Below are positions 9,073 to 17,507 of a DNA stretch of 64,000 nucleotides, piece after piece; position 1 is the first letter of the stretch; every line of letters begins with the position of its first letter. The translations under genes and the position numbers were made by a program. A model generated the notes under the pieces. That model was not told where the DNA came from, did not search any database, and saw only the letters and a program-made list of their open reading frames with translations. This DNA is from Burkholderiales bacterium (GTDB lineage: Bacteria; Pseudomonadota; Gammaproteobacteria; Burkholderiales; Burkholderiaceae_C): assembly GCA_016213325.1 (NCBI GenBank), contig JACRAY010000014.1, positions 186,001-250,000 on the forward strand. The letters are read 5' to 3'.

Positions 9073-11859
9073 ATGACAACCGTCACCTTCACCCTCAACG
9101 GCACGCAGGTCGCCGCCCACAACGGCGAAACGATCATCGAAGTCGCCGACCGCGAAGGCATCGAAATCCCGCGCCTGTGCTACAAGCCCGGGCTCGACAC
9201 CGCCGGCAACTGCCGCGCCTGCATGGTGGAGATCAAGGGCGAAAGGGTGCTCGCGCCATCGTGCTGCCGCGCGCCGGCGGCGGGCATGGAAGTGACCAGC
9301 AACAACGAACGCGCCGTGAAAGCGCAGAAGATGGTGCTGGAACTCCTGCAGGCCGACATGCCGGAGGCCGAGTACACGAGGAAGAACGAAGTCGACGAAT
9401 GGTCGGTGAAGCTCGGCGTGGGCAAGCCACGCTTTGCCGCGCGCGCGCAGGCGCCCGCCGACCTGAGCCACCCGGCCATCGCCGTCAACCTCGACGCCTG
9501 CATCCAGTGCACGCGCTGCGTGCGCGCCTGCCGCGACGAACAGGTCAACGACGTGATCGGCCTCGCTTTCCGCGGCGAAAACGCGAAGATCGTGTTCGAC
9601 ATGGACGACCCCATGGGCGTGTCCACCTGCGTCGCCTGCGGCGAATGCGTGCAGGCCTGCCCCACGGGCGCGCTGATGCCGGCGCGCGGCGTTGGCCTGC
9701 AGGTGGCCGACAGCAAGGTCGATTCGGTCTGCCCCTACTGCGGCGTCGGCTGCCAGCTCACCTACAACGTCAAGGACAACCGCATCCTGTTCGTCGAAGG
9801 CCGCGACGGGCCGGCCAACCACGGGCGCCTGTGCGTGAAAGGCCGCTACGGCTTCGACTATGCGAACCACCCGCACCGCCTGACGAAACCCCTGGTGCGG
9901 CGCGCCGACGTGCCCAAGGACCCGCAGCGCACGCTGGAGCCGGACAAGGTGTACGACGTCTTTCGCGAAGCGACGTGGGAAGAAGCGCTGGCGCTGGCTG
10001 CCGGCGGTTTGCGCAACATCCGCGACACGCACGGCCCGAAGTCGCTGGCCGGCTTCGGCTCCGCCAAGGGCAGCAACGAAGAAGCCTACCTGTTCCAGAA
10101 ACTGGTGCGCACCGGCTTCGGCAGCAACAACGTCGACCATTGCACGCGCCTGTGCCACGCCTCTTCGGTGGCGGCGCTGCTGGAAGGCATAGGCTCGGGC
10201 GCGGTGTCCAACCCGGTGATGGACGTGACGAAGGCCGAAGTCATCGTGGTGATCGGCGCCAACCCGACGGTGAACCACCCGGTGGCCGCCACCTGGATGA
10301 AGAACGCGGTGAAGGCGGGCGCCAAGCTCATCGTGATGGACCCGCGCGCCTCCGACCTGTCGCGTCACGCCCACCGCTTCCTGCAGTTCCGCCCCGACAC
10401 CGACGTGGCGATGCTCAACGCGCTGATGCACGTGATCGTCGAGGAAGGCCTGACCGACCCCGCTTTCATCGCGGCGCGCACCATCGGCTTCGAAGAACTC
10501 AAGGCCAACCTGGCGCCCTTCAGTCCCGAGGCGATGGCGCCGGTCTGCGGCATCGCCGCCGGGACGCTGCGCGAAGTGGCGCGGCTCTACGCGACGTCCA
10601 GGGGCTCGATGATCCTCTGGGGCATGGGCGTGTCGCAGCACGTGCACGGCACCGACAACGCGCGCTGCCTGATCGCGCTGTCGCTGCTGACGGGGCAGAT
10701 CGGCCGTCCGGGGACCGGCCTGCACCCGCTGCGCGGCCAGAACAACGTGCAGGGCGCGTCCGACGCGGGCCTGATCCCGATGATGTTCCCCGACTACCAG
10801 CGCGTGGCCGAGCCGCAGGTGCGCGAGCGCTTTGAAAAGGCTTGGCAGCTGGCGCCCGGCACGCTGGACCCGCAGCCGGGACTGACGGTGGTGGAGGTGA
10901 TGCACGCCGCCAGCGCGGGCCGCATCAAGGGCATGTACATCATGGGCGAGAACCCCGCGATGTCCGACCCCGACGCCAACCACGCGCGCGAGGCGCTCGC
11001 CAGGCTGGAGCACCTGGTGGTGCAGGACATCTTCCTCACGGAAACCGCAGCCCTGGCCGACGTGGTGCTGCCCGCCAGCGCCTTCCCCGAGAAGACCGGC
11101 ACCTTCACCAACACCGACCGCCTCGTGCAGCTGGGCCGCCAGGCGCTGCAGCCGCCTGGCGACGCGCGGCAGGACCTGTGGATCCTGCAGGAGCTGGGAC
11201 GGCGCATGGGGCTCACGTGGGACTACGCCGACGTCTCGCAGGTGTTCGACGAGATGCGCCACACCATGCCCAGCATCGCCGGCATCACGTGGGAGCGCCT
11301 GCTGCGCGAGGACTCCGTGACCTACCCCTGCATGCATGAGGGCGACCCCGGCCAGTCGGTGGTGTTCGACCACGACTTCCCGCGTGAAGGCGGCCGGGCG
11401 CGCTTCGTTCCGGCCGACATCATCCCCGCAGCCGAAAGGCCCGATGCCGAGTTCCCGATGGTGCTGATCACCGGCCGGCAGCTCGAACACTGGCACACCG
11501 GCTCGATGACGCGGCGCGCGACGGTACTCGACGCGATCGAGCCGGACCCGGTGGCACTGGTGCATCCGCTCGACCTGGCCGCGCTGGGCGCGCAGCCGGG
11601 CGACCTGGTCACCATCGAATCGCGGCGCGGCAAGGTGACGCTCTACGGGCGCGCGGACGACGGCACGCCGCGCGGCGCGGTGTTCGTGCCCTTCTGCTAC
11701 TACGAAGCCGCCATCAACCGTGTGACCAATGACGCATTCGACCCGGTGGCGAAGATTCCCGAGCTCAAGTACTGCGCGGTACGGGTGACGCTCGGCGGCC
11801 CGCCGCCCGAGCAGCTGAGTTTCGGGGGCGGGCAGGCGCTGGCGGCCCTTCCGGCCTAG
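9073..11859 (+). CDS. fdsA: Formate dehydrogenase alpha subunit (Mo/W-bisPGD)
   Basis: Catalytic subunit oxidising formate to CO2 in the cytoplasm; 928 aa. The order seen is: an N-terminal [2Fe-2S] ferredoxin domain (CYKPGLDTAGNCRAC with a later SCC); two [4Fe-4S] clusters (CIQCTRCVRACRDEQ and CVACGECVQACPTGAL); the bis-MGD domain with its own [4Fe-4S] cluster (CPYCGVGC with a distal LCVKGRYG cysteine); and the metal-ligand Cys361 in HCTRLCHASS. It is therefore a cysteine, not selenocysteine, enzyme. The C-terminal cofactor-binding domain includes LITGRQLEHWHTGSMTRR. GAGG in the spacer is the likely ribosome site. No fdsC or fdsD maturation gene follows; the next genes are on the other strand and overlap its stop by 4 bp. 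Confidence 0.96.
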   Translation: MTTVTFTLNGTQVAAHNGETIIEVADREGIEIPRLCYKPGLDTAGNCRACMVEIKGERVLAPSCCRAPAAGMEVTSNNERAVKAQKMVLELLQADMPEAEYTRKNEVDEWSVKLGVGKPRFAARAQAPADLSHPAIAVNLDACIQCTRCVRACRDEQVNDVIGLAFRGENAKIVFDMDDPMGVSTCVACGECVQACPTGALMPARGVGLQVADSKVDSVCPYCGVGCQLTYNVKDNRILFVEGRDGPANHGRLCVKGRYGFDYANHPHRLTKPLVRRADVPKDPQRTLEPDKVYDVFREATWEEALALAAGGLRNIRDTHGPKSLAGFGSAKGSNEEAYLFQKLVRTGFGSNNVDHCTRLCHASSVAALLEGIGSGAVSNPVMDVTKAEVIVVIGANPTVNHPVAATWMKNAVKAGAKLIVMDPRASDLSRHAHRFLQFRPDTDVAMLNALMHVIVEEGLTDPAFIAARTIGFEELKANLAPFSPEAMAPVCGIAAGTLREVARLYATSRGSMILWGMGVSQHVHGTDNARCLIALSLLTGQIGRPGTGLHPLRGQNNVQGASDAGLIPMMFPDYQRVAEPQVRERFEKAWQLAPGTLDPQPGLTVVEVMHAASAGRIKGMYIMGENPAMSDPDANHAREALARLEHLVVQDIFLTETAALADVVLPASAFPEKTGTFTNTDRLVQLGRQALQPPGDARQDLWILQELGRRMGLTWDYADVSQVFDEMRHTMPSIAGITWERLLREDSVTYPCMHEGDPGQSVVFDHDFPREGGRARFVPADIIPAAERPDAEFPMVLITGRQLEHWHTGSMTRRATVLDAIEPDPVALVHPLDLAALGAQPGDLVTIESRRGKVTLYGRADDGTPRGAVFVPFCYYEAAINRVTNDAFDPVAKIPELKYCAVRVTLGGPPPEQLSFGGGQALAALPA

Positions 11860-12236
11860 GTGGAGAAGTTCAACTCCACCGAATTGCCCGCAGGGTCTTT
11901 CAGGAACAGCTGCACGGTCTTGGCGCCCGGCACCGCCGACTTGCGGTAGGTGATGCCGCGATTGCGCAGGCTCGCCTCGACCGCCGGGCAGTCGCGGCAG
12001 GTGAAAGCCACGTGGTCGAAGGTGCCGTCCGAATCGCGCTTGCGGGTTTCGGCCGGTGTCGCCTGGTACAGGTGCACGATGGGTTCGCCGCCGGCGTACA
12101 GCCAGTAGCCCGGCATCGGGAAGGTGGGCCGTGGGCCGACCTCGAGCCCGACGACGTCGCAATAGAACTCCTTCATCTCCTCCAGCAGCGCGCGATGCGC
12201 ATGGAAGTTGACGTGGGCAAGGCCAAGCGTCGTCAT
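11856..12236 (-). CDS. VOC family protein (glyoxalase/dioxygenase fold)
   Basis: A single-domain 126-aa vicinal-oxygen-chelate protein with the beta-alpha-beta-beta-beta repeat. Likely metal ligands are the His in LAHVNFHA, the His in PIVHLYQ, the His in FDHVAF and the Glu in GNSVELNF. The family includes glyoxalases, epimerases and resistance proteins, so the reaction is unknown. It is the last gene of the minus-strand run and its stop overlaps that of fdsA tail to tail. Confidence 0.85.
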   Translation of the reverse strand: MTTLGLAHVNFHAHRALLEEMKEFYCDVVGLEVGPRPTFPMPGYWLYAGGEPIVHLYQATPAETRKRDSDGTFDHVAFTCRDCPAVEASLRNRGITYRKSAVPGAKTVQLFLKDPAGNSVELNFST

Positions 12237-12257
12237 GCGCGCATCATAGGCCGTGGC

Positions 12258-12902
12258 CTACGAGCGCGCCAGCAGGCCGGCGATTTCGCGCAGCACCCGC
12301 TGCGGCTGCGCCAGCTGCGGAAAGTGCCCGCCGCCCGCCAGTGCGCCCACCGGCACGTCGGGGAAAGGCCCGGCGGCGGCCAGCTGGCGGCACGTTGTTT
12401 CCAGGCACGCCAGCTCGCCGTGCAGGCCGCCCCGCAGCAGGCCCGGCGGCACTTCGAGCCGGTTCGAGATGGCGCGGGCGAAACCGCCTTCGTGCGAGCG
12501 CAGCTCTTGCGGGTCGGCCACATGAGCCGCTTCGAGGAACAGCACGGCGCGCGTTTCAGCGGGATGCAGGCGGGCGAACAGGTCGGCGTAGAGCGCGCCG
12601 ACCGAGTGGCCCACCAGCACATAGGGCGGCTCGAAGCCCGCGTAGGCCAGCAGTTCACGTAGCGCAGCGATGATGGCCAGGCCGGTCTGCGGGCTGCGCG
12701 GCGGGTCGCTGCCTTTCACCCCGAAGCGGTCCCACGCCAGGGTGCGCCCGAGCTTTTCGATCGCAGGGTATAGCGCGCGCCAGCCGTCGAGGCTCACGCC
12801 TGCGCCGTTGACGAGCACGATGCGGGCATCGCCCTCGCCCGACGCGACGAAAGCCAGCCGCCCGCCCCGGGTCTGCACGGCCTGGATCGGCGGCAGCGCC
12901 AC
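12258..12902 (-). CDS. Alpha/beta hydrolase
   Basis: A 214-aa alpha/beta-hydrolase-fold protein. The nucleophile elbow is GHSVG (VLVGHSVGALYADLF), an oxyanion-hole region is seen at LVNGAGVSLDGW, and the catalytic His is probably in AGGGHFPQLAQP near the C-terminus. The substrate is not recognisable. It is shorter than many family members because the cap region is small. It lies 3 bp after the small zinc-finger gene and 21 bp before the VOC gene, so it is probably in the same transcript. Confidence 0.85.
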   Translation of the reverse strand: MALPPIQAVQTRGGRLAFVASGEGDARIVLVNGAGVSLDGWRALYPAIEKLGRTLAWDRFGVKGSDPPRSPQTGLAIIAALRELLAYAGFEPPYVLVGHSVGALYADLFARLHPAETRAVLFLEAAHVADPQELRSHEGGFARAISNRLEVPPGLLRGGLHGELACLETTCRQLAAAGPFPDVPVGALAGGGHFPQLAQPQRVLREIAGLLARS

Positions 12903-12905
12903 GCG

Positions 12906-13127
12906 TCAATCGCCGGCGGTGATCCGCCCCGTGCCCTCGCACTCCGGGCAGGTTTGCCCGCCGAGCATGCCCCGTCCGCCGCACGAAGGGCAGGTGCGGA
13001 TGCTCGTCACGGTGGGGCTGCGCGCAGCTTCGGCGCCGGGGCCCAGCGTCGTGTCGATGCCCGCGCCGGGGTCTTCTTCACCGGCGACCGACTCGGCGAG
13101 GTCGATGGTCTTGGTGGGGGTGTCCAT
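12906..13127 (-). CDS. Small DnaJ-type zinc-finger protein
   Basis: A 73-aa protein starting at the ATG at 13127. The first 42 residues are acidic and low in structure. The C-terminal half carries two CxxCxGxG-type knuckles (CPSCGGRG and CPECEGTG), the half-site pattern of the DnaJ cysteine-rich domain, so it should bind one zinc ion. There is no J domain. A longer open frame through this region is a shadow of the crotonase gene. Its role is unknown; it sits 41 bp downstream of the crotonase gene. Confidence 0.75.
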   Translation of the reverse strand: MDTPTKTIDLAESVAGEEDPGAGIDTTLGPGAEAARSPTVTSIRTCPSCGGRGMLGGQTCPECEGTGRITAGD

Positions 13128-13168
13128 GCCCCATCCTAGGACGCAGGCAGTGCCGCGGCCGTAGGAGG

Positions 13169-13945
13169 CTACCGACCCTTCCAGGCAGCCGGTCGCTTGG
13201 CGACGAAGGCCTGCACGCCCTCGCGGAAGTCCTCGCTGCCATAGGCGCGGCGGATCAGGTCTTCGGCTTCGGGCAGCGAGCGCCTCAGCAGGCGGTTGAG
13301 CGCCTCCTTGCTGACGGCCTGCGTCACCGGCGCGAGCGCGGCCAGCTTCTGGCACAGCCGCTCGGCCGCGGCATCGATTTCGGAAGCCGCCACCACGTCG
13401 ACCAGGTAGCCGGCGGCCAGCGCCTCGTCGGCCGCCAGCATCTCCGACAGCAGCAGCAGGCGCTGCGCACGGGGGCGCCCGAAGGCGGCGACCAGCCCGG
13501 CCACGTTGGAGATCGACAGGCAGTTGCCGAGCGTGCGTGCGATGGGCACGCCGAACTTCGTGCCCGTCGTGGCGATGCGGAAGTCGCACGCGGTGGCGAT
13601 GGCGAACCCGCCACCCACGGCCCAGCCTTCGACCACCGCCACCGTCGGCATCGGCAGCGACTCGAGCAGCGCGATGCAGGCGTCGATGCGGCGCTCGTAG
13701 GCCACCCCGTCCTCGCCCGTGGCGAACGACTGGAACTGGGCGATGTCGGTGCCCGCGACGAACGATTCGCCGCCCGCGCCGCGAAAGCGCACCACGCGCA
13801 CGCTGTCGTCGTTGCGCACGCGCACGCAGATGGCTTGCAGCTGTTCGTACATCGCCCACGTCATCGCGTTGCGCGCCTCGGGGCGGTCGAAGGTGACCGA
13901 GGCGATCGCGCCGTCGACGACGAGGTGGACGGCGCCGTCAGGCAT
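13169..13945 (-). CDS. Crotonase/enoyl-CoA hydratase-like protein
   Basis: A 258-aa member of the crotonase superfamily, which handles acyl-CoA substrates. The fold motifs are clear: RPEARNAMTW, the oxyanion-hole segment SFVAGTDIAQF and WAVGGGFAIATACDFRIAT. Both catalytic glutamates of classic enoyl-CoA hydratase are absent: the first aligns with Ala115 and the second with Ile135 (FGVPI). Simple hydration is therefore unlikely. It overlaps the CoA-transferase gene by 8 bp, suggesting that the two act on the same CoA thioester. Confidence 0.85.
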   Translation of the reverse strand: MPDGAVHLVVDGAIASVTFDRPEARNAMTWAMYEQLQAICVRVRNDDSVRVVRFRGAGGESFVAGTDIAQFQSFATGEDGVAYERRIDACIALLESLPMPTVAVVEGWAVGGGFAIATACDFRIATTGTKFGVPIARTLGNCLSISNVAGLVAAFGRPRAQRLLLLSEMLAADEALAAGYLVDVVAASEIDAAAERLCQKLAALAPVTQAVSKEALNRLLRRSLPEAEDLIRRAYGSEDFREGVQAFVAKRPAAWKGR

Positions 13946-15149
13946 TGAACGCCCCTTGCGAAGCCAGCTGCTCGCGTTCGGCCGCCGAGATGCCCAGCTC
14001 CTCGAGCACCTCGTCGTTGTGCTCGCCCAGCCGCGGCGGATGGCGGCGCACCTGTTGCGGCGTGCCGGACAGCTTCACCGCAAAGCCGATGTTGGGCACC
14101 TTGCCTTCCACCGGGTGGTCGATCTCCATGCGCATCTGCCGCGCGCGGCCGTGCTCGCTGTCGAAGGCCTCGGGATAGCTCAGGATCGGGCCGGCGGGAA
14201 TGCCGTTGGCCAGCAGCGTGCCGACCCAGTAGTCCTTGGTGTTGCCCCGGAAGGTCTGCTCCAGCTCCTCCTGCAGGGCCTGCCGGTTGGCCAGCCGCAG
14301 CGCAATGGTGCCGAAGCGCGCATCGGCCAGCAGCTCGCGCCGATCCATCAGCTCGCACAGCTGCACCCACAGCTTCTGGTTGTTGGCCCCCATCACGAAG
14401 TAGCCGTCGGCGCATTGCATGGCCTGGTACGGCGCGGTCATCTTGTTGGACGTGCCCAGCGGTTCCGGCGGCTTGCCCGTGCCCCAGTAGTCGCAGATGT
14501 CCCATACCGAGAAAGCCATCGCGGCGTCGAACAAAGCCGCGTCGACGTACTGCCCCTCGCCGGTGTTCTTCGCGCCGATGTAGGCGGCCAGCGTGGCGTA
14601 CACCGCGAACAGCGCGCAGCCGATGTCGGCCACCGGCACGCCGCACTTCACCGGGGGGCTGTCGGGGTAGCCGGTCACGCTCATCACGCCCGACATCGCC
14701 TGCGCCATCAGGTCGAAGCCCGGCCGGTCGGCCCACGGGCCGTTCTGCCCGAAGCCCGAGATGCTGGTGTAGACCAGTTTCGGGTTGACCTTGCGCAGGT
14801 CCTCGTAGCCGAGGCCGAGGCGCCGCATCGCGCCGGGGCGGTAGTTCTCGATGAGGATGTCGGCGTCTTCGGCCAGCTTCAGCAGCAGCCGGCGCCCCGC
14901 CTCGCTCTTCAGGTTGAGCGCCACGCTGCGCTTGTTGCGGTTCATGTTCAGGAACCCGAGCGAGTCGGGCCCCTTCATCTTGAACCCCATGGAGCCGCGG
15001 GTCTGGTCGCCGCTGCCGGGCGGCTCGATCTTGATGACGTCGGCGCCCAGGTCACCCAGCAGCATGCAGGCGTAGGGGCCTGCCATGACCTGGCTGATGT
15101 CGAGGACCCGGACCCCTTCGAGCGGCAGCTTAGATGTCTGCCTTGACAC
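13938..15149 (-). CDS. CaiB/BaiF family CoA-transferase
   Basis: Class III CoA-transferase of 403 aa, moving CoA between organic acids. The family opening GVRVLDISQVMAGPYACMLLGDLGADVIKIE is recognisable, and the catalytic Asp lies in VPVADIGCALFAVY. The GTG at 15149 is the only reasonable start and overlaps the end of the upstream solute-binding-protein gene by 20 bp; the crotonase gene overlaps its own 3' end by 8 bp. The substrate is unknown. It is only a distant relative of the frc gene at 3.8-5.1 kb and lacks its Gly-rich loop. Confidence 0.9.
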   Translation of the reverse strand: MSRQTSKLPLEGVRVLDISQVMAGPYACMLLGDLGADVIKIEPPGSGDQTRGSMGFKMKGPDSLGFLNMNRNKRSVALNLKSEAGRRLLLKLAEDADILIENYRPGAMRRLGLGYEDLRKVNPKLVYTSISGFGQNGPWADRPGFDLMAQAMSGVMSVTGYPDSPPVKCGVPVADIGCALFAVYATLAAYIGAKNTGEGQYVDAALFDAAMAFSVWDICDYWGTGKPPEPLGTSNKMTAPYQAMQCADGYFVMGANNQKLWVQLCELMDRRELLADARFGTIALRLANRQALQEELEQTFRGNTKDYWVGTLLANGIPAGPILSYPEAFDSEHGRARQMRMEIDHPVEGKVPNIGFAVKLSGTPQQVRRHPPRLGEHNDEVLEELGISAAEREQLASQGAFNA

Positions 15150-16095
15150 CGGCGTCCTTGATCACCTTGGCCCACTTCTGCTGTTCGACCTGCATGAACT
15201 GCGCGAACTTCTCGGTCGAGCCGCCGCCGTCTTCGGCGCCGGAGGCATTCAGGCGCTCGATGATGTCGGGCATCGCCAGCGCCTTGTTCACGTCCTCGTT
15301 CATGCGCTTGGCCAGCGCCGCGGGCATCTTGCCGGGGCCGACCAGGCCGTACCAGGTGGTGGCCTCGAAGCCGGGGAAGCCCGACTCGGACATGGTGGGC
15401 ACCGTCGGGTGGCCCACGGCGCGCTTCTGGCGCGTCTGCGCGATGGCGATCACCTTGCCGTTCTTCACGTGCGGCGTGGCGGCCGTCATGGTGTCGAAGC
15501 TGTACTGGATCTGCCCGCCGATCAGGTCGGCCAGCATCGGGCCCGAGCCCTTGTACGGCACGTGGATCGCCTTCACGCCGGCCTGCAGCATGAACATCTC
15601 CAGCGCCAGGTGCTGGGCCGAGCCGTTGCCCGCGGAGCCGAAGCTGATCTTGCCGGGTTCCTTCTTGCACAGGTCGACCAGCTCCCTGACCGTTCTGGCC
15701 GGCTGCATGGTGCCGCACACCAGCAGGTTGGGGGTCACGCCCACCAGTGCGATCGGCTGGAAGTCCTTCTCGGCGTCGTAGGGAAGCTTCTGCAGGCCCG
15801 GCACGATCGCGTGGCTGTTGATGTGCGCCATGTGCAGCACGGTGCCGTCGGCCGGCGACTTGGCCACGTAGTCCGACGCGATGGTGCCGGAGGCGCCGGC
15901 CTTGTTCTCGACGATCACCTGCGTCTTCCACATGTCGGCCAGCTTCTGGCCGATGGCGCGCGCCAGGATGTCGGTGCCGCCGCCGGGCGCGAAGCCCACG
16001 ATGATGCGCACCGGTTGGGTGGGGATCTGCTGCGCGCGCACGAGCGGCGCGGCGAGGGTGGCGGCGATGCCGGTGGTGAAGATCCTGCGTTTCAT
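15130..16095 (-). CDS. Bug-family tripartite tricarboxylate transporter substrate-binding protein
   Basis: A periplasmic solute-binding protein of 321 aa. It begins with a cleavable signal peptide (MKRRIFTTGIAATLAAPLVRAQ) at the ATG at 16095, preceded by CAGGAGACAACC; an in-frame extension 20 codons upstream is unlikely. Bug hallmarks include PVRIIVGFAPGGGTDILAR and the VENKAGASGTI segment. Bug proteins bind carboxylates with a bound-water network, so the ligand is probably a small organic acid. Its gene is joined to a CoA-transferase and a crotonase gene, suggesting uptake and CoA activation of one substrate. Confidence 0.93.
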   Translation of the reverse strand: MKRRIFTTGIAATLAAPLVRAQQIPTQPVRIIVGFAPGGGTDILARAIGQKLADMWKTQVIVENKAGASGTIASDYVAKSPADGTVLHMAHINSHAIVPGLQKLPYDAEKDFQPIALVGVTPNLLVCGTMQPARTVRELVDLCKKEPGKISFGSAGNGSAQHLALEMFMLQAGVKAIHVPYKGSGPMLADLIGGQIQYSFDTMTAATPHVKNGKVIAIAQTRQKRAVGHPTVPTMSESGFPGFEATTWYGLVGPGKMPAALAKRMNEDVNKALAMPDIIERLNASGAEDGGGSTEKFAQFMQVEQQKWAKVIKDAGVKADI

Positions 16096-16120
16096 GGTTG
16101 TCTCCTGCTGCTGTGATTGA

Positions 16121-16160
16121 TTCGGTGGGGTACGCGCTGCGCGCTTTGACCCCACCCTAC
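16121..16160. repeat. REP-like hairpin (GGTGGGGT ... ACCCCACC)
   Basis: Between the aminotransferase stop and the Bug gene is a stem of GGTGGGGT (16124-16131) and ACCCCACC (16149-16156) around a GCGCTGCGCGC core. The sequence resembles a repeat commonly found between proteobacterial genes (forms like GTAGGGTGGGGT with a GCGCGCAGCGCG centre). It may end or attenuate transcription out of the aminotransferase gene. Only one copy was noticed here. Confidence 0.6.
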
Positions 16161-16182
16161 GAAAACCGGGACTCGCCGCGGT

Positions 16183-17412
16183 CTATGCTGCCTTCTGCAA
16201 AGCCACGGGCGCGGGATGCCCGGCGAAGTAATCCATCGCCGCCTGCACACCGCTACCCGCCAGCTTCACCCCGGCCAGCTTCATGCCCATCTCGCAACCG
16301 CTCAACGCCGCCATCAGTGTCAGGTCGTTGCAGTCGCCCAGGTGCCCGATGCGGAACATGCGCCCCTTCACCTTGCCCAGGCCCGTGCCCAGCGACAGGT
16401 CGAAGCGTTCGTAGATCAGCTTGCGCACCGCGTCGGCGTCCACGCCTTCGGGCATCACCACGCCCGTGAGCACCGGCGAATGGCTGGCCGCTTCGATGCA
16501 CTGCGTCTCCAGGCCCCAGGCCTTCACGGCTGCGCGCACGCTCTCGCCCCAGCGCTGGTGGCGCGCAAAGGTGCCCGCCAGGCCGCCGTTGGCGGGGTCC
16601 AGCAGCATCTCGCACGCTTCGGCCAGGCCGTACAGCAGGTTGGTGTTGGGCGTGTACGGGAAGTAGCCGGTCTTGTTGGACTCGAGCATCTCGTCCCAGG
16701 CCCAGAACGCCTTGGGCAGCCTGTTCGTCTTGCCCGCCTCGATGGCCTTGGGCGACAGCGCGTTGAAGCTGATGCCGGGCGGCAGCATCAGGCCCTTTTG
16801 CGAGCCGCTCACCGTCACGTCCACACCCCACTCGTCGTGGCGGTAGTCGGCCGAAGCCAGGCCGGAGATCGAGTCGACCAGCAGCAGCGCCGGGTGCTTC
16901 GCCGCGTCGATCGCCTTTCGCACGGCCAGGATGTTGCTGGTGGCGCCGGTCGACGTTTCGTTGTGCACCACGCACACGGCCTTGATCGCGTGCTGCGTGT
17001 CGGCCCGAAGCCGCTCTTCGATGAGGTGCGCCTGTACGCCGCGACGCCAGCCCTCCACACCGGGCAAGCCCAGGAACTCGGTCTTCAGGCCGAGGCGCGT
17101 GGCCATCCTGTTCCACAGCGAAGCGAAGTGCCCCGTCTCGTACATCAGCACCTGGTCGCCAGGACTGAGCGTGTTGGCCAGCGCGGCTTCCCAGGCGCCG
17201 GTACCCGACGCCGGGTAGATCACGACTGGCTGCTTCGTCTGGAACACCTGCTGGATGCCCTTGAGCACCCGCAGTCCCAGCACGCCGAACTCGGGCCCGC
17301 GATGGTCGATGGTGGGCAGGCTCATCGCCCGCAGGATCCGGTCGGGCACCGGGGAAGGCCCCGGTATCTGCAGGAAGTGGCGGCCGGTGGGGTGGAAGTC
17401 GAGGCTCAGCAT
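16183..17412 (-). CDS. sgaA: Serine-glyoxylate aminotransferase-like PLP enzyme
   Basis: Class V aminotransferase of 409 aa that would transfer the amino group of serine (or alanine) to glyoxylate, giving glycine and hydroxypyruvate. The PLP lysine is Lys206 in VTVSGSQKGLMLPPG, with Asp180 (LLLVDSISG) pairing with the PLP ring and a family-typical GPSPVP near the N-terminus. The ATG at 17412 is chosen; another in-frame ATG lies three codons upstream at 17421 and a TTG at 17433, inside the operator. Glyoxylate use fits the nearby oxalate and glycolate-oxidase-like genes. It is divergent from a GntR regulator. Confidence 0.9.
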   Translation of the reverse strand: MLSLDFHPTGRHFLQIPGPSPVPDRILRAMSLPTIDHRGPEFGVLGLRVLKGIQQVFQTKQPVVIYPASGTGAWEAALANTLSPGDQVLMYETGHFASLWNRMATRLGLKTEFLGLPGVEGWRRGVQAHLIEERLRADTQHAIKAVCVVHNETSTGATSNILAVRKAIDAAKHPALLLVDSISGLASADYRHDEWGVDVTVSGSQKGLMLPPGISFNALSPKAIEAGKTNRLPKAFWAWDEMLESNKTGYFPYTPNTNLLYGLAEACEMLLDPANGGLAGTFARHQRWGESVRAAVKAWGLETQCIEAASHSPVLTGVVMPEGVDADAVRKLIYERFDLSLGTGLGKVKGRMFRIGHLGDCNDLTLMAALSGCEMGMKLAGVKLAGSGVQAAMDYFAGHPAPVALQKAA

Positions 17413-17421
17413 GGCGCGCAT

Positions 17422-17435
17422 TTTTGCATACAAAA
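17422..17435. promoter_or_regulatory. Putative GntR operator, site 1
   Basis: TTTTGCATACAAAA is a near-perfect palindrome (TTTTG-YATR-CAAAA) placed 10 bp upstream of the sgaA start codon. An identical copy occurs at 17486-17499. Its AT-rich, TTTTG/CAAAA-ended form is typical of FadR/GntR operators. Binding by the adjacent GntR protein is inferred. Confidence 0.7.
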
Positions 17436-17485
17436 TTCATTTGTCAAACCGGATACTTCGGCACTAAGGGTTTGACCCAGCCAGA

Positions 17486-17499
17486 TTTTGCATACAAAA
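17486..17499. promoter_or_regulatory. Putative GntR operator, site 2
   Basis: Second exact copy of TTTTGCATACAAAA; the flanking A and T extend it to 16 bp. It lies 8 bp upstream of the GntR gene's ATG and 64 bp from site 1 in the same orientation, about six helical turns. The pair could let a dimer of dimers control both divergent genes, including its own. Confidence 0.7.
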
Positions 17500-17507
17500 T
17501 CCACGCC

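Noticed and set aside
10138..10155. Selenocysteine in the formate dehydrogenase
   Set aside because: The metal-ligand position is an ordinary TGC cysteine codon (Cys361); no in-frame TGA is present.
8905..12162. A 1085-aa minus-strand open frame across fdsA
   Set aside because: Shadow frame opposite a clearly conserved FdsA; only the separate VOC gene at its upstream end is real.
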